Below, one piece after another: positions 25,339 to 32,646 of a DNA stretch of 33,968 nucleotides (position 1 is the first letter of the stretch; each line of letters opens with the position of its first letter). Location of the stretch: the NCBI GenBank assembly GCA_025352795.1, contig JANXSF010000072.1, forward strand, positions 1 to 33,968, read 5' to 3'. The translations under genes and the position numbers were made by a program. The stretch comes from Acidobacteriota bacterium (GTDB lineage Bacteria; Acidobacteriota; Terriglobia; Bryobacterales; Bryobacteraceae). The notes below the pieces were generated by a model. It searched no databases. It saw only the letters and a program-made list of their open reading frames with translations, and was not told the origin of the DNA.

Positions 25339-26088
25339 TTATTTTGCGCTGACGCGGCCTGTGATCATGGCTCGCATGCGGTTTCTGAATCCGGCAAGAA
25401 TAACCATCATGACGTGGACTAATACGAAAAGGACAAGAGACAGGGTGACAAAGAAATGGATGGTGCGTGCCGATTGCTGGCCACCAAATGCGGTAACGGT
25501 GAAGGGAAGTGCCGATGCCACTGCGGGAGACATGGCCAGGCCCGTCCAGATTATCAGCGGGAATAATACGAAGATCACTCCCATGTATGCAAGCCTCTGC
25601 AACACATTGTAGGACCACGCTTCTGTTTCGCTGGGCCGCTTGAAGCGCAAATGATCGGCGATTGCTTTTGACAGCACCGGCCACGAAAGATCAGCTCTTG
25701 ACGGGAGCAAGTCTTTGCGAAAGTGCCCTGTCAGAAAGCTAGAAGCTGCATAAAGGATGCCGGTTAATACCAGGGCCCAGCCTGCTTGAAAGTGAAGAGC
25801 TCGACTCCAGCCGTTCTGGTCTGGCAGCACGAACCCGTAACCGGTTTTAATGCCTCCCCTGGATGCAGGGATGGGCAAGTCAAACAGCGACGGACTCATT
25901 ACGTTGCCAGTTTCACCCCAATAAAATCGTGGGTGAGAGATAAGAATTTCAATTCCGGTTAGAAGAAGAGCGAAGAAGCACAGCATAGTGATCCAGTGAG
26001 TAACACGGACCACGGCAGAGTGTCGACGCGCATTGGTGGTAGCTGCAACAGCAGCGGCAAGACTGGGGGCCCAAGTAGAATCAGCCAC
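25339..26088 (-). CDS. Cytochrome b (b561 / thiosulfate-reductase-type) partner of the molybdoenzyme
   Basis: This 249-aa membrane protein has four main hydrophobic helices (about 29-50, 97-118, 165-186, 208-232). Candidate heme-b ligands are His31 (VTHW), His99 (ALHFQ), His211 (TIHFF) and His225 (LVHVM), the bis-His pattern of diheme cytochrome b561-like subunits of Ni-Fe hydrogenases, formate dehydrogenases and thiosulfate reductases. It is distinct from the MsrQ family in size and motif. It probably passes electrons between quinones and the adjacent YedY-like enzyme, 10 bases downstream. The start is a GTG with a weak ribosome binding site. The 16-base tandem repeat at 26170-26201 lies about 80 bases upstream and could be regulatory. 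Confidence 0.87.
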   Translation of the reverse strand: MADSTWAPSLAAAVAATTNARRHSAVVRVTHWITMLCFFALLLTGIEILISHPRFYWGETGNVMSPSLFDLPIPASRGGIKTGYGFVLPDQNGWSRALHFQAGWALVLTGILYAASSFLTGHFRKDLLPSRADLSWPVLSKAIADHLRFKRPSETEAWSYNVLQRLAYMGVIFVLFPLIIWTGLAMSPAVASALPFTVTAFGGQQSARTIHFFVTLSLVLFVLVHVMMVILAGFRNRMRAMITGRVSAK

Positions 26089-26169
26089 CCAGGTATGTTA
26101 TCAGATTAAACTTCGGAACAATGGGAACTTCTGTAACTAAGCACCAGTTAGAGGTGACCCCTTATCAAT

Positions 26170-26201
26170 TGGTTAAGACTTTAAGTGGTTAAGACTTTAA
26201 G
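26170..26201. repeat. Perfect tandem duplication of a 16-base unit
   Basis: TGGTTAAGACTTTAAG occurs at 26170-26185 and again, without a gap, at 26186-26201. Two exact copies lie between the antitoxin gene end (26231) and the cytochrome b start (26088). It may be a replication slippage product or a pair of regulator sites for the cytochrome b/molybdoenzyme operon. Confidence 0.9.
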
Positions 26202-26230
26202 CCTAAAAAACGGCGATTGGCTGCTGATTG

Positions 26231-26545
26231 TTATGCTTCGCGGTCCAGGCCTAATTTCACTTTCCCATCGGGGAAGACTGCGTACATCTCCAAACGTCCT
26301 CCCATCGCGGTAACGAAATTCTCCAGTGTGCTGAGGTAGATATCAGTGCGTTTTTCCAGTTGAGAGACTGCGGCCTGCGTCATATCAAGGGTTAGGGCGA
26401 GTTGTTGCTGCGTCAAGTGGCGGGCAGTCCGCAATTCGTGCAACGGCATTTCCTTCAGTGCTTGGTCCGCCAGTGCCCTGGCTTCAACCCGAGATTTCGG
26501 TGGCATCTTTGCACGGAGTTCACTAAATTTTGTCGTCTTTGGCAT
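26231..26545 (-). CDS. XRE-type HTH antitoxin (HigA-like)
   Basis: This 104-aa protein has a central XRE helix-turn-helix: LRTARHLTQQQLALTLDMTQ and AAVSQLEKR, about residues 38-66. A short C-terminal region ends with LENFVTAMGGRLEMYAVF. This is the standard form of antitoxins paired with RelE/HigB-type toxins, which bind operator DNA and neutralise the toxin. I chose the ATG at 26545 over 26569 because AGGAGG (26552-26557) lies exactly 6 bases before it. The gene overlaps the toxin gene's end by 23 bases, so expression is coupled. Toxin-first order is the HigBA arrangement. Confidence 0.88.
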   Translation of the reverse strand: MPKTTKFSELRAKMPPKSRVEARALADQALKEMPLHELRTARHLTQQQLALTLDMTQAAVSQLEKRTDIYLSTLENFVTAMGGRLEMYAVFPDGKVKLGLDREA

Positions 26546-26903
26546 TGTCTTCCTCCTCGATCTCGGCAAGATGTTCGTCGTATAGGCGATCCGCTAACGG
26601 TACAGTTTTCTCGTACCAAAGATCATGTCCGGTTTTGTCGCCACCTAGTAACCGGATCGCGATACGCCGGGGGTCAAAAATGTAGAGCACTCTATAAGGG
26701 CGACCTTTGTGCTGAACCCGTAATTCACGCATTGCAGAATGACTAGAACTGCTGATTTTACTGCTGTAAGGATATGGCAGGTGGGGTCCTCGATCCTCCA
26801 ACAATATGACGGCTGACTCTATAGACACGCATTCTGCATCGGTGAGCTTATTCCACCAAGCTTTGAATTTGTCGGTAACTTCGACTTCCCATGCCACAAT
26901 CAT
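26523..26903 (-). CDS. RelE/HigB-type toxin (Gp49-like)
   Basis: This 126-aa protein has the signature of phage-derived Gp49-like/HigB toxins, which cleave mRNA on the ribosome. Visible motifs are TDKFKAWWNKLTD (early helix), GPHLPYPYSSKI, the core MRELRVQHKGRPYRVLYIFD and FDPRRIAIRLLGGDKTG, then WYEKTVPLADRLYDEHL. The ATG at 26903 gives the standard MIVAWEVEVTDKF start. An upstream in-frame TTG at 26924 would add seven residues that fall in the palindromic operator, so I rejected it. The acidic C-terminal tail (EIEEEDNAKDD) is long for the family. Confidence 0.88.
   Translation of the reverse strand: MIVAWEVEVTDKFKAWWNKLTDAECVSIESAVILLEDRGPHLPYPYSSKISSSSHSAMRELRVQHKGRPYRVLYIFDPRRIAIRLLGGDKTGHDLWYEKTVPLADRLYDEHLAEIEEEDNAKDDKI
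26552..26557 (-). promoter_or_regulatory. Strong ribosome binding site fixing the antitoxin start
   Basis: On the minus strand AGGAGG is followed by 6 bases and then ATG at 26545. It lies inside the toxin coding region and rules in favour of the shorter antitoxin. It should give the antitoxin strong translation relative to the toxin, which lacks a good site. Confidence 0.7.
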
Positions 26904-26905
26904 AG

Positions 26906-26932
26906 TATAACTTATATAAGTCAAGAGTTATA
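26906..26932. promoter_or_regulatory. Palindromic operator in front of the higBA operon
   Basis: ACTTATATAAGT (26910-26921) is a perfect 12-base palindrome. TATAACT (26906-26912) and AGTTATA (26926-26932) form a second, wider inverted repeat. They lie directly upstream of the toxin ATG, where HigA-type antitoxins bind to repress their own operon. The TATA-rich content could also overlap the -10 element. Confidence 0.55.
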
Positions 26933-27045
26933 TTGACTATGGATAGTTTTAAGCTGCCGAGTGTTTGATTGGTGGAACCGATTGACATTGAAAATGTACT
27001 TCATGTGGCTGCTGAAGGTCCATCCCACTCTCAGAAACCAAAGAG

Positions 27046-27993
27046 CTAATCGCGTCCGCCCACCGAGTGCACCTTGAACTGTGGACCGGAACTAACCATG
27101 GTCCGCTTCAACTTGTCCAATTCCCGACGAGCCACCTTCGACCAATCGCTTTGAGGATCTAACTTCAAATAGGTTCTCCAGTGAGAAATTGCCTTCATCG
27201 TTGCCCCCTCACCCTGATACAGCAACGCCAGATTATAGTGCGCATCGCCATACTGCGGGTTGATCTTCAAAGCCTTCAAATAGTGCTCTTCAGCCTTGGT
27301 GCGGTCACCGCGCTCATCGAATAGATTCCCCAAATTGAACTGTGCCAGCGCGTATTCAGGATCTGCCGTTACAGCTCCACGATACTGTGTTTCCGCCTTG
27401 CTCCATTTGCGTTGATGAAACAGAATTGTACCCAAATTTACCATTGCAGCGGCGGCGTTTGGATTCAGCGCAATCGCTTTTTCATAGGCGGCGATGGCCT
27501 CTGTAATGGGTCCAGCTTTATGCTCTACATCCAAACCATTCTGAAACCAGAATTCCGATTCCGCCAACTGTGCCTGCTCTTGGCGTTTGGCGGCCACCTT
27601 GCCGTCGTCCTTGGGAAACGTAACCAGCCGCTTCACTTCGGCAACTTCGAAATCAAAAAAGAGCTGACCGGAAAGGGCTTCCATTTTTTGACCCTCAATT
27701 TCCGCTCGCAACTTTTTGTCTTCCAGAAAAATCTTGACTGCCGATAGAGGATCTTTCACCCGCCTCAACTTGCTCCGAAGCACCACCAGCAGGCGCTGAA
27801 TGGTTTGTGTCGACACTTTTTTAGAACGCAAAGATTCCAGAGTGCGCAGAGCAATTAAGTCGCGAAAGCCGTAATCGGTTTTGGGGTCGACAAACTGTTG
27901 ACGCTCCCAACCCTTTAACCTTGGTTCGGTGATGTTCACAAGCCTTAAAACCTGGGCACGGTTCCAGCTTTGTGACGTTTCAGTACTGGCCAC
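27046..27993 (-). CDS. MerR-type HTH fused to TPR repeats
   Basis: This 315-aa cytoplasmic protein joins a MerR-like winged helix at about 10-75 (WNRAQVLRLVNITEPRLKGW, TDYGFRDLIALRTLESLRSK) to four tetratricopeptide repeats at about 145-281 (for example NAAAAMVNLGTILFHQRKWS, YGDAHYNLALLYQGEGATMK). The two are linked by a charged segment with a conserved-looking QLFFDFEVAEVKRL. The DNA-binding part lacks an obvious effector domain; TPRs normally mediate protein contacts. It could be a regulator sensing a protein partner. The start is GTG with no clear ribosome binding site. It is separated by 60 bases from the upstream minus-strand gene. Confidence 0.82.
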   Translation of the reverse strand: MASTETSQSWNRAQVLRLVNITEPRLKGWERQQFVDPKTDYGFRDLIALRTLESLRSKKVSTQTIQRLLVVLRSKLRRVKDPLSAVKIFLEDKKLRAEIEGQKMEALSGQLFFDFEVAEVKRLVTFPKDDGKVAAKRQEQAQLAESEFWFQNGLDVEHKAGPITEAIAAYEKAIALNPNAAAAMVNLGTILFHQRKWSKAETQYRGAVTADPEYALAQFNLGNLFDERGDRTKAEEHYLKALKINPQYGDAHYNLALLYQGEGATMKAISHWRTYLKLDPQSDWSKVARRELDKLKRTMVSSGPQFKVHSVGGRD

Positions 27994-28053
27994 GTGGTGA
28001 TTGTAGCATCCTCGTTTGTGGACAACTTGTGGAAATCGAAAAAGTCTTTTCTA

Positions 28054-28710
28054 TTATGAAAACAATGCACTTTTCACAGCCGCAAGGCTGGTATCCAGGC
28101 TGCCGAACACGGGCAACCCCACGCTGGCCTGTACTTCTTTAACCAGGTGGGCCATGGAAACCTGGGCCAGAACCAGAACATCGGTGGGGGACTGGTTCAC
28201 CAGATCGACGCAGGCTTTGTGGATCAGCCGATTGTGCTGGGCTGGGTCGCCGTCGAACAAAGCTTGCAGCGCTTCCCTCACACAAACGGAGTGAACAGTT
28301 TGGGCACCGGCAGCTTCAAGTAGCGCTTGGGTGGTGGCAATGGTGGCCGGAAAGGTCGCCATAATTGCGATGCGACGGCCCTGCGCTACGGCCATTTTCG
28401 CCATCGGCTCGTCGATCTTGATCACAGGAAATGCGCGGTCCCAGGCGCGCAATTCCTCCATGGTGGAGGCCGGCACAGCGGAACAGGTCAGCATGGCCAT
28501 TTTCGCGCCGTATTCATCGCGAGCCACTTCCAGCATGGCCAGAAATCGTCTGGTGGCACGGGCAATGTCCATTGCGTCCAGGTAGCGCATCAATCCATCG
28601 TCAAGTAGATTGTACAGATCCAATTGCGGGGCGTTAGCTGCGTAATATTGATTTACGGGTTCCAGCGAGGCACGTGTGGCATGCAGAATCGCGAAAGGAG
28701 TTTTCGTCAC
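28054..28710 (-). CDS. Asp/Glu/hydantoin racemase-like protein lacking the second cysteine
   Basis: This 218-aa protein has the two-lobed aspartate/glutamate racemase fold: N-lobe ILHATRASLEPV, then AMLTCSAVPASTMEEL with Cys76, and C-lobe RRIAIMATFPATIATTQALL, then DVLVLAQVSMAHLV. Classical two-base racemases need a second Cys in the last motif (usually x-x-C-T-x). Here the position reads L-A-Q-V-S, with Gln183. It therefore cannot perform Cys/Cys racemisation and may instead be a decarboxylase, isomerase or amidase-type relative with one Cys. There is no signal peptide. No amino-acid operon adjoins it, so the substrate is unknown. Confidence 0.78.
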   Translation of the reverse strand: MTKTPFAILHATRASLEPVNQYYAANAPQLDLYNLLDDGLMRYLDAMDIARATRRFLAMLEVARDEYGAKMAMLTCSAVPASTMEELRAWDRAFPVIKIDEPMAKMAVAQGRRIAIMATFPATIATTQALLEAAGAQTVHSVCVREALQALFDGDPAQHNRLIHKACVDLVNQSPTDVLVLAQVSMAHLVKEVQASVGLPVFGSLDTSLAAVKSALFS

Positions 28711-29068
28711 CGAACTGTTATAGCACTAATACAACGCTAAACTTTGGTACCAAAACAGCCCTAGGGTGCCACTTATTATGAAAAGATAATTACCCCATTC
28801 CAGCCCGCCGATTTTCATCGCTACCATCCTCCAGGCCTCTACTAATGCCCTGTATTAAGAAGTATTCCTTTATTTATCAATCGCCTTCGGTACCAAAGTA
28901 CGTAAGCCGCTTTGCCGATTAAGTCAATTTACCTAAGACCTCAAATAAGACTCGTATTCTATTTAACGGAAGCGCAATATCCAGTACTCTCGAATCTGTA
29001 CTCTCGAATCTGTACTCTCGCTGCCAATAGAATTTGTGGTGGTTAGCTTCAGGGGAAAAAATACTGTT
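28711..29068. other. 358-base AT-rich gap ahead of the Tad-like operon
   Basis: No gene is supported. It contains a perfect palindrome TTTGGTACCAAA (28743-28754) and a related TTCGGTACCAAAG (28886-28898), and the tandem repeat listed separately. It probably carries the promoters of the flanking divergent genes. AGGGG (29051-29055) may serve the next start. Confidence 0.6.
28984..29020. repeat. 14-base tandem repeat, 2.6 copies
   Basis: GTACTCTCGAATCT occurs at 28984-28997 and 28998-29011, followed by a partial copy GTACTCTCG at 29012-29020. It ends 49 bases before the first TadE-like start, so it lies in or near that operon's promoter. Confidence 0.9.
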
Positions 29069-29611
29069 ATGAATCCGATTCCAATTCGTCGACAACCAAA
29101 CTCGCGAACAATATCCACCGGACGTCTCCGCAGCCAGGGCGGCTCCGTAATCATAGAGACGGCAATAACGCTAATGCCTTTGCTGGCATTCGTGTTCGCT
29201 ACTTTCGATGTGGCTATGGCTGTAACCATGCAGAACACCATTCAGTTTGCTGTGCGCCAGGGCGTCCGCTATGCAATCACCAGCCAAGTCATGTCTGGCT
29301 TTGGCCACGATGCTTCCATCAAATCCACGCTGATAACCAACACCATGGGCATGCTGCCTTACTTGTATCCAACGGCAGGCAGCACAGACCCCAATACTTA
29401 CATCACCATTACTTATTACAACCCTACAACGCTGGCCGCTGTTACGGGAGTGAACAGTAATCAAGGTGGCAATATCTGCAAAATTTCCCTCAGTGGACTG
29501 CGCTATTCCTGGATGGGTCCTTTAATGCGTGGCGCTGGAAGTTTGAATATGTCTGCTGCATCATCTGATGTTATGGAGGCCTCAATCAATGGTCAACCAC
29601 CTGCGCGTTAG
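29069..29611 (+). CDS. TadE-like pseudopilin
   Basis: This 180-aa protein has a basic N-terminus, then the TadE signature GGSVIIETAITLMPLLAFVF (about 24-43): a Glu five positions into a hydrophobic helix, as in prepilin-type sequences. The rest is a small extracytoplasmic domain with Tyr/Thr-rich strands. TadE proteins are minor pseudopilins of Flp/Tad pili, processed by a TadV-type peptidase. The start at 29069 (ATG) was preferred over a GTG at 29036, which would lack a ribosome binding site; AGGGG lies 13 bases before the ATG. The gene overlaps the next TadE-like gene by 23 bases. Confidence 0.8.
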   Translation: MNPIPIRRQPNSRTISTGRLRSQGGSVIIETAITLMPLLAFVFATFDVAMAVTMQNTIQFAVRQGVRYAITSQVMSGFGHDASIKSTLITNTMGMLPYLYPTAGSTDPNTYITITYYNPTTLAAVTGVNSNQGGNICKISLSGLRYSWMGPLMRGAGSLNMSAASSDVMEASINGQPPAR

Positions 29612-30230
29612 TCAATCCCGACGGGCCGCTAGCGGCGGAACCGCACTCATTGAATTCGCCATTGTAATGGGAGTGATGATCCCCATGTTCTTCGGCATGG
29701 TGGTGATTGGACTTTCTTCCACCTCTGGCATTCAAGCGGTACAAGTAACCAGAGACTTGGGCCATATGTACAGCCTTGGTGTAGATTTTTCAAGCGCCAC
29801 TACTAATGACGAAGAAGCCCAACAGATCGCCATGAACCTGCCGCTTACTTCTACTGGAACCGGTGTGGTAATTTTCACCCAGATCAAAGCAGTGGTTACT
29901 GCCGATTGTACCGCCCAGGGAATTAATAGCGGATGCAACAATGCCGGTTCCAGAGTGATCACACAACGGCTGGTGCTGGGCAATTCCGCAGTCCGAAGCA
30001 GCACTTTTGGTTCCCCTTCGGGCGGCTTTTTCGATGCCAAAGGCAACGCATCCCCGGCGAACTATTTGGTGAATAATGCCTTTGTCGCCAACAATGTTGG
30101 AATTTTACCAGTCGTCCCTTTGGGTAACTCGGTCTATTCAACTGAGTCTTACTTTCAGTTACCTGTTCTGCAATTTCTAAGTCCTTTTGGCACACCCATG
30201 AATGGAGTTTATTCGATATGTTACTTCTGA
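29589..30230 (+). CDS. Second TadE-like pseudopilin
   Basis: This is a 213-aa protein. After a basic start (RVSQSRRAAS) comes GGTALIEFAIVMGVMIPMFF, again the TadE pattern with Glu after a short Ala/Leu run, then an extracytoplasmic domain with four Cys residues at most. The ATG at 29589 has GGAGG (29575-29579) 9 bases upstream; the in-frame ATG at 29568 does not. It overlaps the gene before by 23 bases and the next by 13, so all three are co-translated. It would be a partner minor pseudopilin of the first. Confidence 0.8.
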   Translation: MVNHLRVSQSRRAASGGTALIEFAIVMGVMIPMFFGMVVIGLSSTSGIQAVQVTRDLGHMYSLGVDFSSATTNDEEAQQIAMNLPLTSTGTGVVIFTQIKAVVTADCTAQGINSGCNNAGSRVITQRLVLGNSAVRSSTFGSPSGGFFDAKGNASPANYLVNNAFVANNVGILPVVPLGNSVYSTESYFQLPVLQFLSPFGTPMNGVYSICYF

Positions 30231-31714
30231 AAACTCAAAGACCTTTACGGCAATCTACTTACAGATTAGCCGCACTCAAACGACGAAGAACCGGACAAAA
30301 AGGGATCTCTGTTTTTGTATTCGGCTTTTGTCTGGCGACCATTGTTCCGGTAGTGGGCTTGGCTGTCGATCTGAGCATGATGTATTTAGCCCAAACCAGA
30401 CTTTCGTCTGCCGCTGATTCGGCTTCCCTTGCCGCAGCGCGCGGACTGAGCCGCGGAATCGATGATCAGTCACAAAAAGATCAAGGTAGAACTGTAGCGG
30501 AAGCTTACATGGAAAAGAATTTTCCTACCGGTGTGTATCAAAGTACTGGAACCTGGAACCACGGAGCTTCAGATCCGGGTTCTGGTCCCTGGTCTTACAC
30601 CACTATTGATACCTCTCAGGCGAACATCCGCGTGGTCACTACCAACGCTTCGGCCACTCTTCCCACTATGTTCATGCGTTACGTTGGTCCTAACACCATG
30701 ACCATCCACGCCTCGGCCCAAGTGACCCGACGAGACACCAACGTGATGATGGTGCTGGACAGGTCTGGATCAATGAACTTCAGCAACTCCTGCACGCCAA
30801 TGAAAGCGGCTGCTTCGGCCTTTGTCGGGCAATTCTCTCCAGGGCGCGATTTCGTTGGCCTAGTCACCTTTTCAACGGATGTGCAGTTGACTGCGGCATC
30901 ACAGGTATTCGCTACTGTTTCGACAAACATCAATAACCTTGTTTGTGGTGGTAGCACCAATACGACACAAGCTCTTATGCAAGCCTACCGGGAGTTGATT
31001 CGTTTGGACTCACCCAATGCTTTGAATGTGGTCCTGCTCTTCACCGATGGTCAGCCCACGGTAACACCGATCAGCAGTCACATCACAGTCGGCAGCTCTT
31101 GCCCGGCAGGTTTAAGAAATACCTGGCAGACAGGTGTGATCGGTGGAAGTACAAACACAAACGGGTCTCCACTCGGCTTCTTTGACAAAGCGGCTACTGT
31201 GACTGATCAGGTATTCCCAGGATCTGCTGGATGTTCCTTTGCTTCCAGTATGTGGAATATTGCCAATGACATTAACGAGGTAGGAACAACGGATATGTTC
31301 GGTAATTCTACCAACGTCCCAAGTGGCACAGCAGGCGGATACACCGTGATCCCAGCGCACCCTGCCATCAACTGGACAAATATGATCGGGGTGGCGACGA
31401 ACACGGCCTATGAAGCAGCTCGTCATATTCGCAGGGGTGATAACGTCACTCCAGTAGTCACAACAGGCACAGGCACTTCTGACCACCTTAATGGGATCTA
31501 CATTTACTCCATCGGACTGGGAACTGCTTCCTATCCGGCGGATATTGGATTCTTGAAAGATGTGGCAAACGATTTGAACTCGCAGAACTATACGGTGTAT
31601 AGCAGCGGCACGGGAAATCAGCATACCGGTATCTTTGTGGATGCTCCGACAATCGCCGACCTAAACCCGGCTTTCCAACGCGTAGCATCGGAAATTCTCC
31701 GCCTGTCACGTTAA
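30218..31714 (+). CDS. TadG-like pilus assembly protein with von Willebrand A domain
   Basis: This is a 498-aa protein. The N-terminus has the TadG/TadE-like anchor GQKGISVFVFGFCLATIVPVV (about 26-46) and the conserved AVDLSMMYLAQTRLSSAADS, then ASLAAARGL. A von Willebrand factor A domain starts at about 174 with the MIDAS motif DRSGSMN (Asp181, Ser183, Ser185), a Thr in TNTTQALMQAY, and LLFTDGQPT. The long C-terminal part carries inserted Gly/Thr-rich loops and closes with VASEILRLSR. TadG is an inner-membrane-anchored component whose outer part bridges toward the outer membrane; metal-dependent adhesion is plausible. No TadA ATPase, TadB/C, CpaB or RcpA gene is in the window. A UUCG terminator ends the operon. 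Confidence 0.85.
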   Translation: MLLLKTQRPLRQSTYRLAALKRRRTGQKGISVFVFGFCLATIVPVVGLAVDLSMMYLAQTRLSSAADSASLAAARGLSRGIDDQSQKDQGRTVAEAYMEKNFPTGVYQSTGTWNHGASDPGSGPWSYTTIDTSQANIRVVTTNASATLPTMFMRYVGPNTMTIHASAQVTRRDTNVMMVLDRSGSMNFSNSCTPMKAAASAFVGQFSPGRDFVGLVTFSTDVQLTAASQVFATVSTNINNLVCGGSTNTTQALMQAYRELIRLDSPNALNVVLLFTDGQPTVTPISSHITVGSSCPAGLRNTWQTGVIGGSTNTNGSPLGFFDKAATVTDQVFPGSAGCSFASSMWNIANDINEVGTTDMFGNSTNVPSGTAGGYTVIPAHPAINWTNMIGVATNTAYEAARHIRRGDNVTPVVTTGTGTSDHLNGIYIYSIGLGTASYPADIGFLKDVANDLNSQNYTVYSSGTGNQHTGIFVDAPTIADLNPAFQRVASEILRLSR

Positions 31715-31741
31715 AAGGTAAGATCGAGTTCGTGCAATAAG

Positions 31742-31767
31742 GGGCTGCCTTCGGGTAGCCCTTTTTT
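31742..31767 (+). terminator. Rho-independent terminator with UUCG loop
   Basis: GGGCTGCC (31742-31749) pairs with GGTAGCCC (31754-31761) over 8 bp with one G-U pair around the extra-stable TTCG tetraloop, followed by six T residues (31762-31767). It lies 28 bases after the TadG-like stop. Confidence 0.92.
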
Positions 31768-31800
31768 AGTGTTTAAAGTCCGAAAAACCCCGTCCCGAAC

Positions 31801-32568
31801 TTAGTTTTTTTCGTCTTCAGAGAATACGGAAAAGCCTTCACCTGGGGCGAATAGGCTCTTGAATAACTGCAATCGCTTGCGCAGGAAACTGGTGCGCAAT
31901 TGCCTGGGGCCCGGCTCCACATCAATATCGCAACAAATTCCGTGAAGGTACAGCGTCAGCGTATCAATCAGACTCTGCTTTGCGTACTCAATGCAGGGTT
32001 TCAAGGTCCGCTTAAACTTCAAATCCAGTGCAGTGAGTTGTTCTTTCAAGTCCCAACTGGATTCATCCACTTCACCATGGGCTTCGGCTTCAAACTCAGT
32101 GTCTAACAAGTCTAAGTATTTATCCCATTCCACAGTGGTCAGCTTATCGGCTACCAAGGTGGCAATGGAACGGTAGAAGTGATAATGATAGTCCGCCAAT
32201 TCCTGATCTTTAATGCCAAAGGCCAGAATCATTTGCCCACCATCCACCATACGAGCCACGGCTAACTGCTTGTTGGCTTCGGGTTTGTCCATGCTGACAA
32301 TTTGATCGCCAGCATTCTTCTTTTTCGATTTCACAGCAGCCATTTCCAAATACGGAACAAGGCAAATGAGGATGCGGGGAAGGCGCGAAGAAATAGCCGG
32401 AGGCAGAGCGGCAATGGGTTCCTCAAGATACTCTTTTCGATCATCATCACCCAGAGGAGTTGCCGCGCAGAAATACGAGAAAGAGGTTCCCAAAGGAATG
32501 CTCTCACCCCGAAACCGGCGCGTAAACTGATCCAATTTCAATTTAGAGAGTTGAAGTAACACGGCCAT
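31801..32568 (-). CDS. Conserved hypothetical protein, 255 aa
   Basis: I do not recognise this protein. It is acidic and mostly helical with no signal peptide or membrane segment. The N-terminal 75 residues (LSKLKLDQFTRRFRGESIPL, then SSRLPRILICLVPYLEMAAV) are followed by a Lys-rich linker. The central region contains DYHYHFYRSIATLVADK, then DLKEQLTALDLKFKRTLKPC. CCDIDVEPGPRQLRTSF near the C-terminus has two adjacent Cys residues. It could be an adaptor or regulatory protein. It is convergent with the Tad-like operon and divergent from the DoxX gene, so it is probably monocistronic. Confidence 0.7.
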   Translation of the reverse strand: MAVLLQLSKLKLDQFTRRFRGESIPLGTSFSYFCAATPLGDDDRKEYLEEPIAALPPAISSRLPRILICLVPYLEMAAVKSKKKNAGDQIVSMDKPEANKQLAVARMVDGGQMILAFGIKDQELADYHYHFYRSIATLVADKLTTVEWDKYLDLLDTEFEAEAHGEVDESSWDLKEQLTALDLKFKRTLKPCIEYAKQSLIDTLTLYLHGICCDIDVEPGPRQLRTSFLRKRLQLFKSLFAPGEGFSVFSEDEKN

Positions 32569-32592
32569 TGCTGAAATTCCATTCTATCAGAG

Positions 32593-32636
32593 TGGACAAT
32601 TGAATCACGCAAGGAAGTATAATCGCAAGCTAGGAG
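32593..32636 (+). promoter_or_regulatory. Promoter and ribosome binding site of the doxX-like/DUF1080 pair
   Basis: A perfect -10 TATAAT (32618-32623) is preceded, with a 19-base spacer, by TGGACA (32593-32598; five of six matches to TTGACA). TAGGAG (32631-32636) is the ribosome binding site, with 10 bases to the ATG at 32647. The spacer is 2 bases longer than ideal, so strength is probably moderate. Confidence 0.6.
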
Positions 32637-32646
32637 TCAACAGTAA

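Noticed and set aside
28984-29020. CRISPR-like array
   Set aside because: The 14-base units are contiguous with no spacers, so this is a simple tandem repeat.
31112-31624. 170-aa minus-strand frame opposite the TadG-like gene
   Set aside because: It is a shadow of the VWA-containing gene and has no recognisable protein features.
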